From JBAZLV01 sp964586075 (GTDB lineage Bacteria > Nitrospirota > UBA9217), in assembly GCA_964586075.1 (NCBI GenBank), contig CAZPGZ010000009.1, positions 44,215-108,214 on the forward strand: 64,000 bases of DNA, in the 5' to 3' direction. Positions within the stretch are counted from its first letter, which is position 1, and the number at the start of each line of letters is the position of its first letter. The position numbers and the translations under genes are program-made. Below the pieces are notes generated by a model. It did not search any database, was not told the DNA's origin, and was given only the letters and a program-made list of their open reading frames with translations. Positions 34,520-42,910 of the stretch are shown one piece after another.

Positions 34520-35202
34520 CTACTTCATCCTGCGTATCCGCACTTCGATATCCTTGTTATTCTTCAGCAAGGCCGTGATTTTCGATGTATCCGTATCGCC
34601 GTAATGGTACGGATACAGAATTTTCGGTTTGAAAGCCAGTGCGGCATCCGCCACCATCTCGGGCGTCATGGTATAGGGGAGATTCATGGGCAGAAACGCG
34701 ATGTCGATGTTTTCCAGCGCCTTCATTTCGGGTGTGTTTTCCGTATCGCCAGCGATATAAATGCGTTTGTCGCCAAAAGTCAGCACGTATCCGTTGCCTT
34801 GTCCCTTCGGATGAAAGGGTTGGCCTGTGTCACGCTTGTGCACCAGGTTGTAGGCAGGGACAGCCTCGATGGTAATCCCCAGTATCGTCCGTACGTCGCC
34901 GTTTCTCATGACAATGCCGCCGGGAAGCTTTCCTGCGCCGGCCTCAGTCAGGACCATCATGGTTTTTTTCGTCCGGATTTTGTCGATCGCCGCTGCATCA
35001 AGATGATCATAATGCTCGTGCGTGACAAGAATCATGTCCGCCTTCGGCAGTTTGGAATAGTCCGCGAGCGTGCCGAAGGGATCTACATGGATGATCTTGT
35101 TTTGAAATTTCAGGAACAATGATCCATGGCCGATGAAAGTGATTTCCAGACCGCCGGCGGCTGTTGCGATCAGATCTTTCTCGAATGCATTCTGCGCGGC
35201 GG
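34520..35202 (-). pseudogene. Duplicated MBL-fold hydrolase copy lacking its 5' end
   Basis: The sequence is identical to the intact copy, but the signal peptide and the first strands are lost at the duplication junction; the frame upstream is closed by a UGA at about 35215, and only a TTG (35119) could start it. The remaining region holds THEHYDHLDAA and the later metal-ligand stretches. It is likely non-functional and leaves the cell with one working gene. Downstream lies the REC-PilZ gene. Confidence 0.85.
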
Positions 35203-35235
35203 GTGGAGGTCATGTGCAATGATTATCTTTTTCAA
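35203..35235 (-). pseudogene. Stub of the REC-PilZ gene made by the duplication
   Basis: The first 11 codons (MKKIIIAHDLH) of the REC-PilZ gene are repeated here and then join the MBL-fold sequence out of frame, reaching a UGA after about 21 codons. Confidence 0.8.
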
Positions 35236-35330
35236 GGCCGCCCTCTATGGTGTGCAGGTTTTCGTAAGAATATGACAACCCTGCTCAAAATGCAAGGGGT
35301 TTTCGCTTTCGCGCAACAGAGCGCTTTCCT

Positions 35331-36077
35331 CTACTTCATCCTGCGTATCCGCACTTCGATATCCTTGTTATTCTTCAGCAAGGCCGTGATTTTCGATGTA
35401 TCCGTATCGCCGTAATGGTACGGATACAGAATTTTCGGTTTGAAAGCCAGTGCGGCATCCGCCACCATCTCGGGCGTCATGGTATAGGGGAGATTCATGG
35501 GCAGAAACGCGATGTCGATGTTTTCCAGCGCCTTCATTTCGGGTGTGTTTTCCGTATCGCCAGCGATATAAATGCGTTTGTCGCCAAAAGTCAGCACGTA
35601 TCCGTTGCCTTGTCCCTTCGGATGAAAGGGTTGGCCTGTGTCACGCTTGTGCACCAGGTTGTAGGCAGGGACAGCCTCGATGGTAATCCCCAGTATCGTC
35701 CGTACGTCGCCGTTTCTCATGACAATGCCGCCGGGAAGCTTTCCTGCGCCGGCCTCAGTCAGGACCATCATGGTTTTTTTCGTCCGGATTTTGTCGATCG
35801 CCGCTGCATCAAGATGATCATAATGCTCGTGCGTGACAAGAATCATGTCCGCCTTCGGCAGTTTGGAATAGTCCGCGAGCGTGCCGAAGGGATCTACATG
35901 GATGATCTTGTTTTGAAATTTCAGGAACAATGATCCATGGCCGATGAAAGTGATTTCCAGACCGCCGGCGGCTGTTGCGATCAGATCTTTCTCGAATGCA
36001 TTCTGCGCGGCGGCAGGAAACGCGAAAAGTGCGAACATCAGTACCGTTGCCGTCAATTTCATAGCATGCCTCCTCAC
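35331..36077 (-). CDS. Exported MBL-fold metal-dependent hydrolase
   Basis: 248 residues, with a signal peptide (about 1-24, cleaved near AAAQ). The metallo-beta-lactamase fold is shown by FIGHGSLFLKF, the metal-binding THEHYDHLDAA, an IYIAGDTENTP strand and the late YPYHYGDTDTSK. This UlaG-like branch usually hydrolyses phosphodiesters or lactones; the exported location is less common, and the substrate is unknown. An MRRHAM start is used because ATG 36077 is first, but MKLTATV (36062) is also possible and follows a GGAGG site. The 3' end and the downstream gap are part of the 811-bp duplication. Confidence 0.87.
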   Translation of the reverse strand: MRRHAMKLTATVLMFALFAFPAAAQNAFEKDLIATAAGGLEITFIGHGSLFLKFQNKIIHVDPFGTLADYSKLPKADMILVTHEHYDHLDAAAIDKIRTKKTMMVLTEAGAGKLPGGIVMRNGDVRTILGITIEAVPAYNLVHKRDTGQPFHPKGQGNGYVLTFGDKRIYIAGDTENTPEMKALENIDIAFLPMNLPYTMTPEMVADAALAFKPKILYPYHYGDTDTSKITALLKNNKDIEVRIRRMK

Positions 36078-36109
36078 CGTTTTTCGAGCTGCTCGGAGTT
36101 CATTTTTTT

Positions 36110-36148
36110 TCTAAAAAAAAGCCGGCAAAGGGGTTCCCCTGCCGGCTT
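36110..36148 (-). terminator. Intrinsic terminator downstream of groEL
   Basis: On the minus strand AAGCCGGCAGGGG pairs with CCCCTTTGCCGGCTT and is followed by a run of eight T residues. It ends the groES-groEL transcript about 50 bp after the stop codon. Confidence 0.88.
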
Positions 36149-36198
36149 ATAGTCAGTTCCTCGTGATATGCGGATGCATCTTCATGCTGCGGAAAATC

Positions 36199-37833
36199 TT
36201 AGTACATTCCGCCCATGCCGCCCATGCCGCCGGGCATCGGTGGCAGTTCCGGTTTCTCTTCCGGAAGTTCGGTAATCATTACTTCGGTGGTGAGCATGAG
36301 GCTGGCCACGCTTGCCGCATTCTGGAGCGCGGAGCGGGTCACCTTGGTCGGATCGATGATGCCGGCCTGGAGCATGTCAACATACTCTTCCTTCTGGGCA
36401 TCGAACCCGTAGTTCTGCTTGTCGCTGGATTTCACTTTGTCTACGATGACCGAAGCTTCAAGTCCGGCGTTGTTCACAATCTGGCGGATCGGTTCTTCAA
36501 GGGCCTTTTTGATGATGCTCACGCCGATTGCCTCTTCCCCCGTCAGCTTGAGCTTATCGAGCGCGCTGATGCAGCGCAGAAGCGCCACGCCGCCGCCGGG
36601 CACGATGCCTTCTTCCATCGCCGCACGCGTTGCATGCAGAGCGTCTTCCACGCGTGCCTTCTTTTCTTTCATTTCCGTCTCGGTGGCCGCTCCGACATTG
36701 ATTACGGCGACGCCGCCGACGATCTTTGCCAGCCGCTCCTGGAGTTTCTCTTTATCGTAGTCCGAGCTTGTTTCGGCGACCTGGGCCTTGATCTGTTTCA
36801 CGCGGCCCTGGATCTTTCCGGAATCGCCCGCGCCTTCCACGATGGTGCTGTTGTCCTTGTCCACCGTGATTTTCTTTGCTCTGCCGAGATCGGTGAGCTT
36901 TACGTTTTCAAGCTTGAGACCGATATCTTCGGAGATCACCTGGCCGCCGGTAAGAATGGCAATGTCCTCAAGCATGGCTTTCCGCCGGTCGCCGAAGCCA
37001 GGCGCCTTGACGGCGCAGACCTGCAGCGTGCCGCGCAGTTTGTTCACCACGAGGGTGGCCAGTGCCTCGCCTTCCACATCTTCTGCAACGATCAAGAGCG
37101 GTTTTCCCATCTTGGCGGTCTGCTCGAGGATCGGCAGGAGGTCCTTCATGCTCGAAACTTTCTTTTCGGAAAGAAGGATGAATGCATCTTCGAGGACTGC
37201 GGTCATCTTGTCCGCGTTGGTCACAAAATAGGGGGAGATATAGCCGCGGTCGAACTGCATGCCTTCAACCACGTCAAGGCTCGTGCTCATGCCCTTGGCC
37301 TCTTCCACGGTAATCACGCCGTCCTTGCCCACCTTGTTGACCGCTTCGGCGATAAGATCGCCGATCGTGGAATCGCTGTTCGCGGAAATACTGCCGACCT
37401 GTGCGATTTCCTTCTTGTCGCCTACGAGTTTGGACATCTTCTTCAGATTCTCCATTACGGTTTCCACCGCTTTTTCAATGCCGCGCTTCACATCCATGGG
37501 GTTCGCGCCGGCCGTGACGTTCTTCATGCCCTCCCGATAGATGGCCTGGGCCAGAACCGTAGCGGTCGTCGTGCCGTCGCCGGCCACGTCCGAGGTCTTG
37601 CTGGCCACTTCACGCACGAGCTGAGCGCCCATGTTTTCATAATGGTCTTTCAGTTCGATTTCCTTCGCAACGGTCACCCCGTCCTTCGTGATGGTCGGTG
37701 CGCCGAATTTTTTGTCGATCATTACATTGCGTCCCTTGGGGCCCAGCGTCGCCTTTACAGCGTCCGTCAGAAGGTTAACACCCTTAAGGATGCTCGCCCG
37801 CGCCTCCTGGTTGAACATAAGTTGTTTTGCCAT
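36199..37833 (-). CDS. groL: Chaperonin GroEL (60 kDa)
   Basis: 544 residues. Forms the 14-subunit folding chamber that works with GroES in the cytoplasm. Complete: the N-terminal AKQLMFNQEARASILKGVN, the ATP-binding GPKGRNV and DGTTTATVLAQ, and the C-terminal GGMGGMGGMY tail. Length is typical. The start at 37833 follows a GAGGAAAA ribosome site. It is the second gene of the groES-groEL operon (73 bp apart), which is controlled by the CIRCE element upstream of groES. Confidence 0.98.
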   Translation of the reverse strand: MAKQLMFNQEARASILKGVNLLTDAVKATLGPKGRNVMIDKKFGAPTITKDGVTVAKEIELKDHYENMGAQLVREVASKTSDVAGDGTTTATVLAQAIYREGMKNVTAGANPMDVKRGIEKAVETVMENLKKMSKLVGDKKEIAQVGSISANSDSTIGDLIAEAVNKVGKDGVITVEEAKGMSTSLDVVEGMQFDRGYISPYFVTNADKMTAVLEDAFILLSEKKVSSMKDLLPILEQTAKMGKPLLIVAEDVEGEALATLVVNKLRGTLQVCAVKAPGFGDRRKAMLEDIAILTGGQVISEDIGLKLENVKLTDLGRAKKITVDKDNSTIVEGAGDSGKIQGRVKQIKAQVAETSSDYDKEKLQERLAKIVGGVAVINVGAATETEMKEKKARVEDALHATRAAMEEGIVPGGGVALLRCISALDKLKLTGEEAIGVSIIKKALEEPIRQIVNNAGLEASVIVDKVKSSDKQNYGFDAQKEEYVDMLQAGIIDPTKVTRSALQNAASVASLMLTTEVMITELPEEKPELPPMPGGMGGMGGMY

Positions 37834-37906
37834 ATTGTTTTCCTCCTCAGGAATTCATTTCCGGATTATACCGTTGTTGTTGCGTTTCAGATTTGCCGTC
37901 AGAGCA

Positions 37907-38173
37907 TCAGCTCAGAACACCAAGCACATCTTCTTCTTTTACGATCAGATATTCAACATTGTCAAGGTTGATCTTGGAACCGGAATACCGGTCAAAAAGT
38001 ATGCTGTCACCAACCTTGAGCGTTTTTACTTCCTCACCAACTGCCTCTACTTTGCCGCTCTGCGGTTTCTCTTTTGCGGTGTCCGGAATATAAAGCCCGC
38101 CGGCGGTTTTCTCCAGTTCCGCGGTATAACTCACAAATACCCTGTCCTTCAATGGTTTGAATTTCATGCTCAT
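37907..38173 (-). CDS. groES: Co-chaperonin GroES (10 kDa)
   Basis: 88 residues with the expected KFKPLKDRVFV start, mobile-loop region EKTAGGLYIPDTAKEKPQ and KVGDSILFDRYSG core. It caps GroEL rings. The ATG at 38173 follows AAAGGAG by eight bases. Transcription should be repressed by HrcA at the CIRCE site 59 bp before the start. Confidence 0.97.
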   Translation of the reverse strand: MSMKFKPLKDRVFVSYTAELEKTAGGLYIPDTAKEKPQSGKVEAVGEEVKTLKVGDSILFDRYSGSKINLDNVEYLIVKEEDVLGVLS

Positions 38174-38231
38174 GTTTCCTACTCCTTTCTTGTATTGTTA
38201 TTTAGCTTTGTATTGTTATTGTAGCACAATA

Positions 38232-38258
38232 TTAGCACTCATTTGAGGCGAGTGCTAA
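38232..38258. promoter_or_regulatory. CIRCE operator of groESL
   Basis: TTAGCACTC at 38232-38240 and GAGTGCTAA at 38250-38258 form the perfect inverted repeat with a 9-bp spacer. It is the binding site of the HrcA heat-shock repressor. Confidence 0.97.
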
Positions 38259-38285
38259 TATATTTCCCGACCGAGAAAATTGCAA
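38257..38285 (-). promoter_or_regulatory. Sigma-70 type promoter of groESL
   Basis: On the minus strand, TTGCAA (38280-38285) and TATATT (38257-38262) have a 17-bp spacer, and the -10 box touches the CIRCE repeat, so HrcA would block transcription initiation. Confidence 0.75.
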
Positions 38286-38370
38286 ATCCGTTTTTAGGCT
38301 ATTTTAGGCTATATGTACCTATTTTAAGCAGATTATTTCAATTATCTTCAATTATCTGATTGTTTATCAA

Positions 38371-38407
38371 AAAAAAAAGAAAAGCAGGGATTAAATCCCT
38401 GCTTTTC
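38371..38407 (-). terminator. Intrinsic terminator downstream of ctpA
   Basis: AAAAGCAGGGATT and AATCCCTGCTTTT form a stem followed, on the minus strand, by a long T tract, 65-100 bp after the ctpA stop. Confidence 0.9.
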
Positions 38408-38471
38408 CAATGTGTTATATTTTACTAAACAGCAAAAATTGAAGCAAAAGAACGAAAAGTTTTTCTGCCTG

Positions 38472-39830
38472 TTATTTTTCTTTCTTGGCAGAGACAGGAA
38501 TATTCTTGAATACATCCCCGGCTTGAACTGCAGGCTTAAGAATTTCAATCGCTTTCTGCAACTGAATATCGTCCTTATCGTCCTTCGGCATGACCTCCAT
38601 GTCGAATTCCTCTTCTGTTGCCGGCTGTTCCTTCTTTTTCTTTTCTTCCTTGAAAGATTCATTCTTCAAGTGCCGGTCAAGGTCCTTCTCGCGAATGATT
38701 ACATGTGCTGGAGAACCGTTATTATTCTTAGCATCCTTTACGGTCGGCAGTTTCACCTCGACATCCGGCGTAATACCCACATTCTGAATGGACCGGCCGT
38801 TCGGTGTGTAATATTTTGCCGTCGTCAACCGTAGGCCGCTGCCGTCTTCCAGCGGAAATACCGTTTGAACAGAGCCTTTGCCGAAGGTTTGGGTGCCGAG
38901 AATCAGCGCGCGTTTTGAATCTTGCAGCGCTCCCGCAACAATTTCCGATGCGCTCGCGCTGCCGGTGTTGACCAGCACGACCATCGGAAATTCCCGCGGG
39001 ACACCGGATCCACTAGTAAGAAAATCTTTCCGGTCGGATGCCTGCCTGCCCTGGATGTAGACCACCAGCTTGCTCTTCGGCAAAAATTTTCCGCTCACAT
39101 CCACAGAGGCATCAAGAAGTCCTCCCGGATCATTGCGGAGATCCAAAATCAGTTTCTTTATGCCTTTTGCTTCAAGGCTTGACAGTGCCTTTTCGAGTTC
39201 TTCCGGAGTCTGTCCCTGAAATTGTACGATCTTTACATAGCCGATCCCGTCGTCGAGCATCTTGGATTTGACGCTCAACACTTTGATCACATCCCGGACG
39301 ATCTTGAACTCCTTCGGTTTATCCCAGCCATCCCGAAGAATCAAAAGCCGCACCGGTGTGCCGCGGGGACCGCGCATTTTGTCCACTGCCTGTTCGATGG
39401 AAAGGTCCCGCGTCCACTCATCATTAATCTTCAATATTTTATCGCCGGCCGCCAGCCCTGCACGGAAACCCGGTGTGTCTTCGATCGGGGCAATGATGGT
39501 AAGCTGCTGATTCTTCACGCCGATCTGGATGCCCACTCCCTGGAACTCTCCCTTGATATCCATGCTCATTTCTTTGTACTGTCGCGCCGTCATGTACGAC
39601 GAATGCGGATCGAGGTTTGAGACCATGCCCCGGATGGCCCCCTGAATCAGCTCTTTTGATTCGGGGTTTTCCACGTAGTTGCGTTTGACCAGCTCGAGCG
39701 CCTGGGTAAACGCCTTTAAATCTTCATAGGTGTCTGACTTGGCCTGGACCAGTCCCTGCCCGATCAGAACGCCCACCATCAGTATAACCAGCGCGGTAGC
39801 AAACAGCTTTTTTTTGTTAATTCGTATCAT
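38472..39830 (-). CDS. ctpA: C-terminal processing peptidase (S41 family)
   Basis: 452 residues from ATG 39830, chosen because GGAGGA precedes it with good spacing; a longer frame starts at 39857. An N-terminal membrane anchor (about 9-28) leads to a periplasmic protein with a PDZ domain (about 90-175) and a peptidase domain with Ser295 (SASASEIVAGAL) and Lys318 (TFGKGSVQT), the Ser-Lys dyad of CtpA/Prc peptidases. The C-terminal 80 residues are charged and lysine-rich. In this family the protein trims envelope proteins, including hydrolases and lipoproteins. It is the last gene of an ftsE-ftsX-envC-ctpA cluster, a common linkage. Confidence 0.95.
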   Translation of the reverse strand: MIRINKKKLFATALVILMVGVLIGQGLVQAKSDTYEDLKAFTQALELVKRNYVENPESKELIQGAIRGMVSNLDPHSSYMTARQYKEMSMDIKGEFQGVGIQIGVKNQQLTIIAPIEDTPGFRAGLAAGDKILKINDEWTRDLSIEQAVDKMRGPRGTPVRLLILRDGWDKPKEFKIVRDVIKVLSVKSKMLDDGIGYVKIVQFQGQTPEELEKALSSLEAKGIKKLILDLRNDPGGLLDASVDVSGKFLPKSKLVVYIQGRQASDRKDFLTSGSGVPREFPMVVLVNTGSASASEIVAGALQDSKRALILGTQTFGKGSVQTVFPLEDGSGLRLTTAKYYTPNGRSIQNVGITPDVEVKLPTVKDAKNNNGSPAHVIIREKDLDRHLKNESFKEEKKKKEQPATEEEFDMEVMPKDDKDDIQLQKAIEILKPAVQAGDVFKNIPVSAKKEK

Positions 39831-39946
39831 GCCTTCGTCCTCCAGAGGGTTCCGCATACGCTCTCTCCTGCAATCAGAATAAACAGAATGAAAGGGTGCA
39901 CCGTGTTTCTTATAATTACACTTTTCACCCTGTATTACAATAATTA

Positions 39947-41131
39947 TTATCTGTTCTTAGACAGCCAGAGCAGGGGGTCCTGCGCCTCTCCATTGCGCCG
40001 TATTTCAAAATAGAGCTTTGCCCCGCGCATACTGCCGGTGTCGCCTGCCTGCCCGATCGCCTGCCCCCTGGCCACCCGGTCACCCTTTCGGGTCTCCAGG
40101 TTTGACAGATTGCCGTACAGTGTATAAAAGCCATTGCCGTGCTCCAGAATGACCAGTTTGCCGTATCCTTTGTACCAGTCGGCATAGGCCGCCGTGCCGT
40201 CACTGACCGCACGGACGGTATCTCCGACCTGGGCAGAGATTTCGATTCCTCTGCGAAACACCATGGTGCCGAACTGCGGATGGCGCTGCATGCCGAAGCG
40301 CGTCAATACCTGCCCGGACACGGGCCAGGGCAGCTTCGCCCGGTCGGAAGACAAGGAAGTTTCTCCCGGGGTCGGCAGCGAAGCAGTCGTCTTTTTGTCC
40401 TTTTTTTCCTGCTCGGACCTTTTGATCATGGCCCACAGGTTCGCTGACGACTCTTCCAATTCGCGCACCGTTTGTTCGTACAGGCCTTTTTCCTTCCGTA
40501 CATTCGCAAGGATTTCGGCTTTTCTTCGTTTTTGCGCTTCCAGTGATGCTTTTTTGACTTCGATGGACCGCTTGCGCACAAGAAGGTCCTGCTTTAATCC
40601 GGTAATTTCAGTCTGGCGTATTGCAAGACGCTCAAGGGTGTCGCCATACTCCTTGATGACCATCCGGTCCCGCTCTGCGATCATGCTGAGATACCGGAAC
40701 CGCTTCAGCGCTCCGCCCAGGCTGTCCGCCGAAAGCAGGCCGGTATTTCCGCTTTTGTGCATCTTATACAGCGCGCGAAGCCGCTGTGCGTAGGCGTGCT
40801 TCAATCCTGCCAGCTTGTGGACGGTCTCAGCATTGCTTTGGTCGTTCTCCCGGAAGGCGGCCTCGGTTTCACGAAGCCGTTTTTGCTGCTCCGCCAGTTC
40901 CGCGCTCCCGGACTGGATGTCCCGATCTATTTTGTCCAGCTCGGAAATGATTGAGCGCTCTTTGCGTTTGGTTCTGCTGATCTCCTTCTTTTTCTGGAGC
41001 AGTTCGCGATTAATGCGCTGCAGTTCCTGTTTGTCGGCTCCCTCGTCCTTGCCGTACACGAACACGTTGTCCATGCTCATGCACAGAACCAGTATTGCGG
41101 CAAGCGTGGCCGATCGGAGAATTTTCATCAT
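39947..41131 (-). CDS. envC: EnvC-like murein hydrolase activator
   Basis: 394 residues. A signal peptide (about 1-27) is followed by a long coiled coil (about 30-250) and a C-terminal M23/LytM domain (about 275-392). The LytM zinc ligands are missing: the usual H-x-x-x-D is RGIEIS, the TLYAHLS histidine is an Asn in TLYGNLS, and the HFEI histidine is a Tyr in LYFEIRRNGEA. The same losses are found in E. coli EnvC, which is not an enzyme but activates the amidases AmiA and AmiB at the division site under FtsEX control. The position just after ftsX supports this. Amidase genes are not in the window. Confidence 0.92.
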   Translation of the reverse strand: MMKILRSATLAAILVLCMSMDNVFVYGKDEGADKQELQRINRELLQKKKEISRTKRKERSIISELDKIDRDIQSGSAELAEQQKRLRETEAAFRENDQSNAETVHKLAGLKHAYAQRLRALYKMHKSGNTGLLSADSLGGALKRFRYLSMIAERDRMVIKEYGDTLERLAIRQTEITGLKQDLLVRKRSIEVKKASLEAQKRRKAEILANVRKEKGLYEQTVRELEESSANLWAMIKRSEQEKKDKKTTASLPTPGETSLSSDRAKLPWPVSGQVLTRFGMQRHPQFGTMVFRRGIEISAQVGDTVRAVSDGTAAYADWYKGYGKLVILEHGNGFYTLYGNLSNLETRKGDRVARGQAIGQAGDTGSMRGAKLYFEIRRNGEAQDPLLWLSKNR

Positions 41132-41201
41132 CGTTCCGTATTATTCGAAATCACCGTGGACTTGCAGGGGAAAACAACCTCAGACAGCAACGAGCAAGAT
41201 G

Positions 41202-42089
41202 CTACTTCAAAAATTTGTTCACCGAGATAAACCCTCCGGCCAGCCCGAGGGAACCGCCGCCGAAAATGACGGCGGCTATCAGCGGCAGCGGCAGAAAATC
41301 AAGGCCGTTCGGCCGGGAAAGAAAAAGAACGACATCCTGAGGCAGTGTGTAAAAAACCGCGGCAAGAATGCCGACGGCAAGGGCTGACCCGAGCATGGCA
41401 AGCAACATGCCTTCGATGAGAAACGGTCCCTGAATGAACCAGCGTGTCGCACCGATCCACTGCATCAGTTCTATTTCCTGTCCGCGGGAATAGAGCGCAA
41501 GCCGGACGGAATTTGAAATGATGAAGACAACTGCGACCCCGAGCAGGACCGCCAGTGCGGTCCCGCCGTACGTCGTCAATTTATACAGGCCTGTCAGCAC
41601 CTCGGCCCCCTGTTTTCCGTACGAGACGTCCTCCACGCCGGGATAGCCGGAAAATTTCTTTGCCATGGCCTCAAGCCGCTGCGTGTCGGAGTGCTGGCGG
41701 TCCACGTTGAGTTCATAGGAGTCGGGCAGCGGGTTCTCGCCCAGCCCCTGCAGCAGCGCTTCCTGCCCCTTGAGCTCCTTTTTGAACTGAGAAAACGCCT
41801 CCGCCTTCGAAAGATACGTCACTTTCCTTACTCCCGGCTCAGCGTTGAGTTTGGAAAACAAAAATTCCTTCTCCTGTCCGCTCAGGCCCTCCTTCAGGTA
41901 AACGGACAGCTCGATCCGGTCGCCCAGGGAATTCACCGCGGTCTGCACGTTAAAGAATACCAGCAGAAAAAAACTGACGATCAGCATAGCCATGCTGATC
42001 GTGCCCACGGCGAGCAGGTTTACGATGCTGTTGGCGCGAAGACCGCGGAATGCTTCCGCAATAAAATAGAACAAACCGTATCCTCTCAT
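41202..42089 (-). CDS. ftsX: Cell division membrane protein FtsX
   Basis: 295 residues. Four membrane segments in the FtsX pattern: one near the N-terminus (about 24-48), then a periplasmic domain (about 50-165) and three at the C-terminal half. The opening MRGYGLFYFIAEAFRGLRAN and GATRWFIQGPFLIEGMLLAMLG are typical. The periplasmic loop is the contact site for EnvC-type activators. Its ATG overlaps the ftsE stop by 4 bp, so both are made in step. It sends conformational changes driven by FtsE to the murein hydrolase activator during septation. Confidence 0.95.
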   Translation of the reverse strand: MRGYGLFYFIAEAFRGLRANSIVNLLAVGTISMAMLIVSFFLLVFFNVQTAVNSLGDRIELSVYLKEGLSGQEKEFLFSKLNAEPGVRKVTYLSKAEAFSQFKKELKGQEALLQGLGENPLPDSYELNVDRQHSDTQRLEAMAKKFSGYPGVEDVSYGKQGAEVLTGLYKLTTYGGTALAVLLGVAVVFIISNSVRLALYSRGQEIELMQWIGATRWFIQGPFLIEGMLLAMLGSALAVGILAAVFYTLPQDVVLFLSRPNGLDFLPLPLIAAVIFGGGSLGLAGGFISVNKFLK

Positions 42090-42769
42090 GACCCGCTCCC
42101 GCCCGGATTCGCTCTGCCGTCGTCCGAAATCGAGCCGTTGACCATGGTGATGATTCTGCGCTGCATCTTTTTTACCGTTTCCTGGTCATGGGTCGCGACG
42201 AGCACCGTCGTCCCCTTCATGTTGATGTCCCTGAACAGACGGAAAACATCCTGGCCGCTCTGCGGGTCCAGATTGCCCGTGGGTTCGTCCGCAAGCAGCA
42301 CCTGCGGCTCATTTACCAGCGCCCGCGCCACGGCGATCTTCTGCTGCTCTCCGCCGGAGAGCTTCGGCGGTGTCAGATGCTGCTTTTCCTCCATGCCGAC
42401 CTTCTTCAACACCTGATACACGCGCCGTTCGATTTCGCCGTACGGCGTGCCTACTACTTTCAGCGCGAGCGCAATGTTCTCAAAAATAGTTTTATGAGGC
42501 AGCAGCTTATAATCCTGGAAGACAAAACCCATGTTGCGCCGAAGATAGGGAATGTTCGAAGAGGTGAGCCGGAAAGCGTTTACACCGTGGATGATGATCT
42601 GCCCTTCGTCCGCATGCTCCGCGCAGAAGAGTATCTTCAGAAGGGTGGTTTTGCCGGCGCCGCTCGGGCCGGTCACAAAGACGAACTCGCCTTTGCTTAT
42701 GGAAAAACTGACATTGCGCAGGGCGGGAACGCCTTCATAATATTTCGATACGCCGTGAAGTTGGATCAT
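42086..42769 (-). CDS. ftsE: Cell division ATP-binding protein FtsE
   Basis: 227 residues, ABC ATPase. Walker A GPSGAGKTT (about 34-42), the signature LSGGEQQKIAVARALVNEP, Walker B LLADEPTGNLD and the switch VATHDQETVKK are all present. FtsE with FtsX forms the type VII-like ABC complex that powers amidase activation at the division septum. Translational coupling to ftsX is by a 4-bp overlap. The transketolase C-subunit gene ends 141 bp upstream on the same strand. Confidence 0.96.
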   Translation of the reverse strand: MIQLHGVSKYYEGVPALRNVSFSISKGEFVFVTGPSGAGKTTLLKILFCAEHADEGQIIIHGVNAFRLTSSNIPYLRRNMGFVFQDYKLLPHKTIFENIALALKVVGTPYGEIERRVYQVLKKVGMEEKQHLTPPKLSGGEQQKIAVARALVNEPQVLLADEPTGNLDPQSGQDVFRLFRDINMKGTTVLVATHDQETVKKMQRRIITMVNGSISDDGRANPGGSGS

Positions 42770-42910
42770 TGCCGCACCATGACAAAAGGTTCAGAAGAAC
42801 ACGCAGCCTGCAGGACTTCCAATCCGCAGGACATGGCTGCCACACCGTTTGCCGCGTTCTGCGCGCCGGAGGCGCTCTTCGCTGCTGCAGGCAGTTCTAC
42901 CGCAAAAATT

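Larger units (their letters stand above)
34392..36013. repeat. Perfect 811-bp tandem duplication
   Basis: 34392-35202 and 35203-36013 appear identical in all translated frames. The unit begins 11 codons inside the REC-PilZ gene, spans the intergenic gap, and ends inside the MBL-fold gene shortly after its signal peptide. The junction reads GCGCGGCGG then GTGGAGGTC at 35202/35203. The absence of divergence implies a very recent event or an assembly duplication. Confidence 0.93.

Noticed and set aside
35119..35202. TTG at 35119 as a genuine start for the truncated MBL-fold copy
   Set aside because: No ribosome site precedes it and the signal peptide and first strands are missing.
36163..37971. 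602-codon frame opposite groEL
   Set aside because: It is the antisense shadow of a highly conserved gene; no start context or family match.
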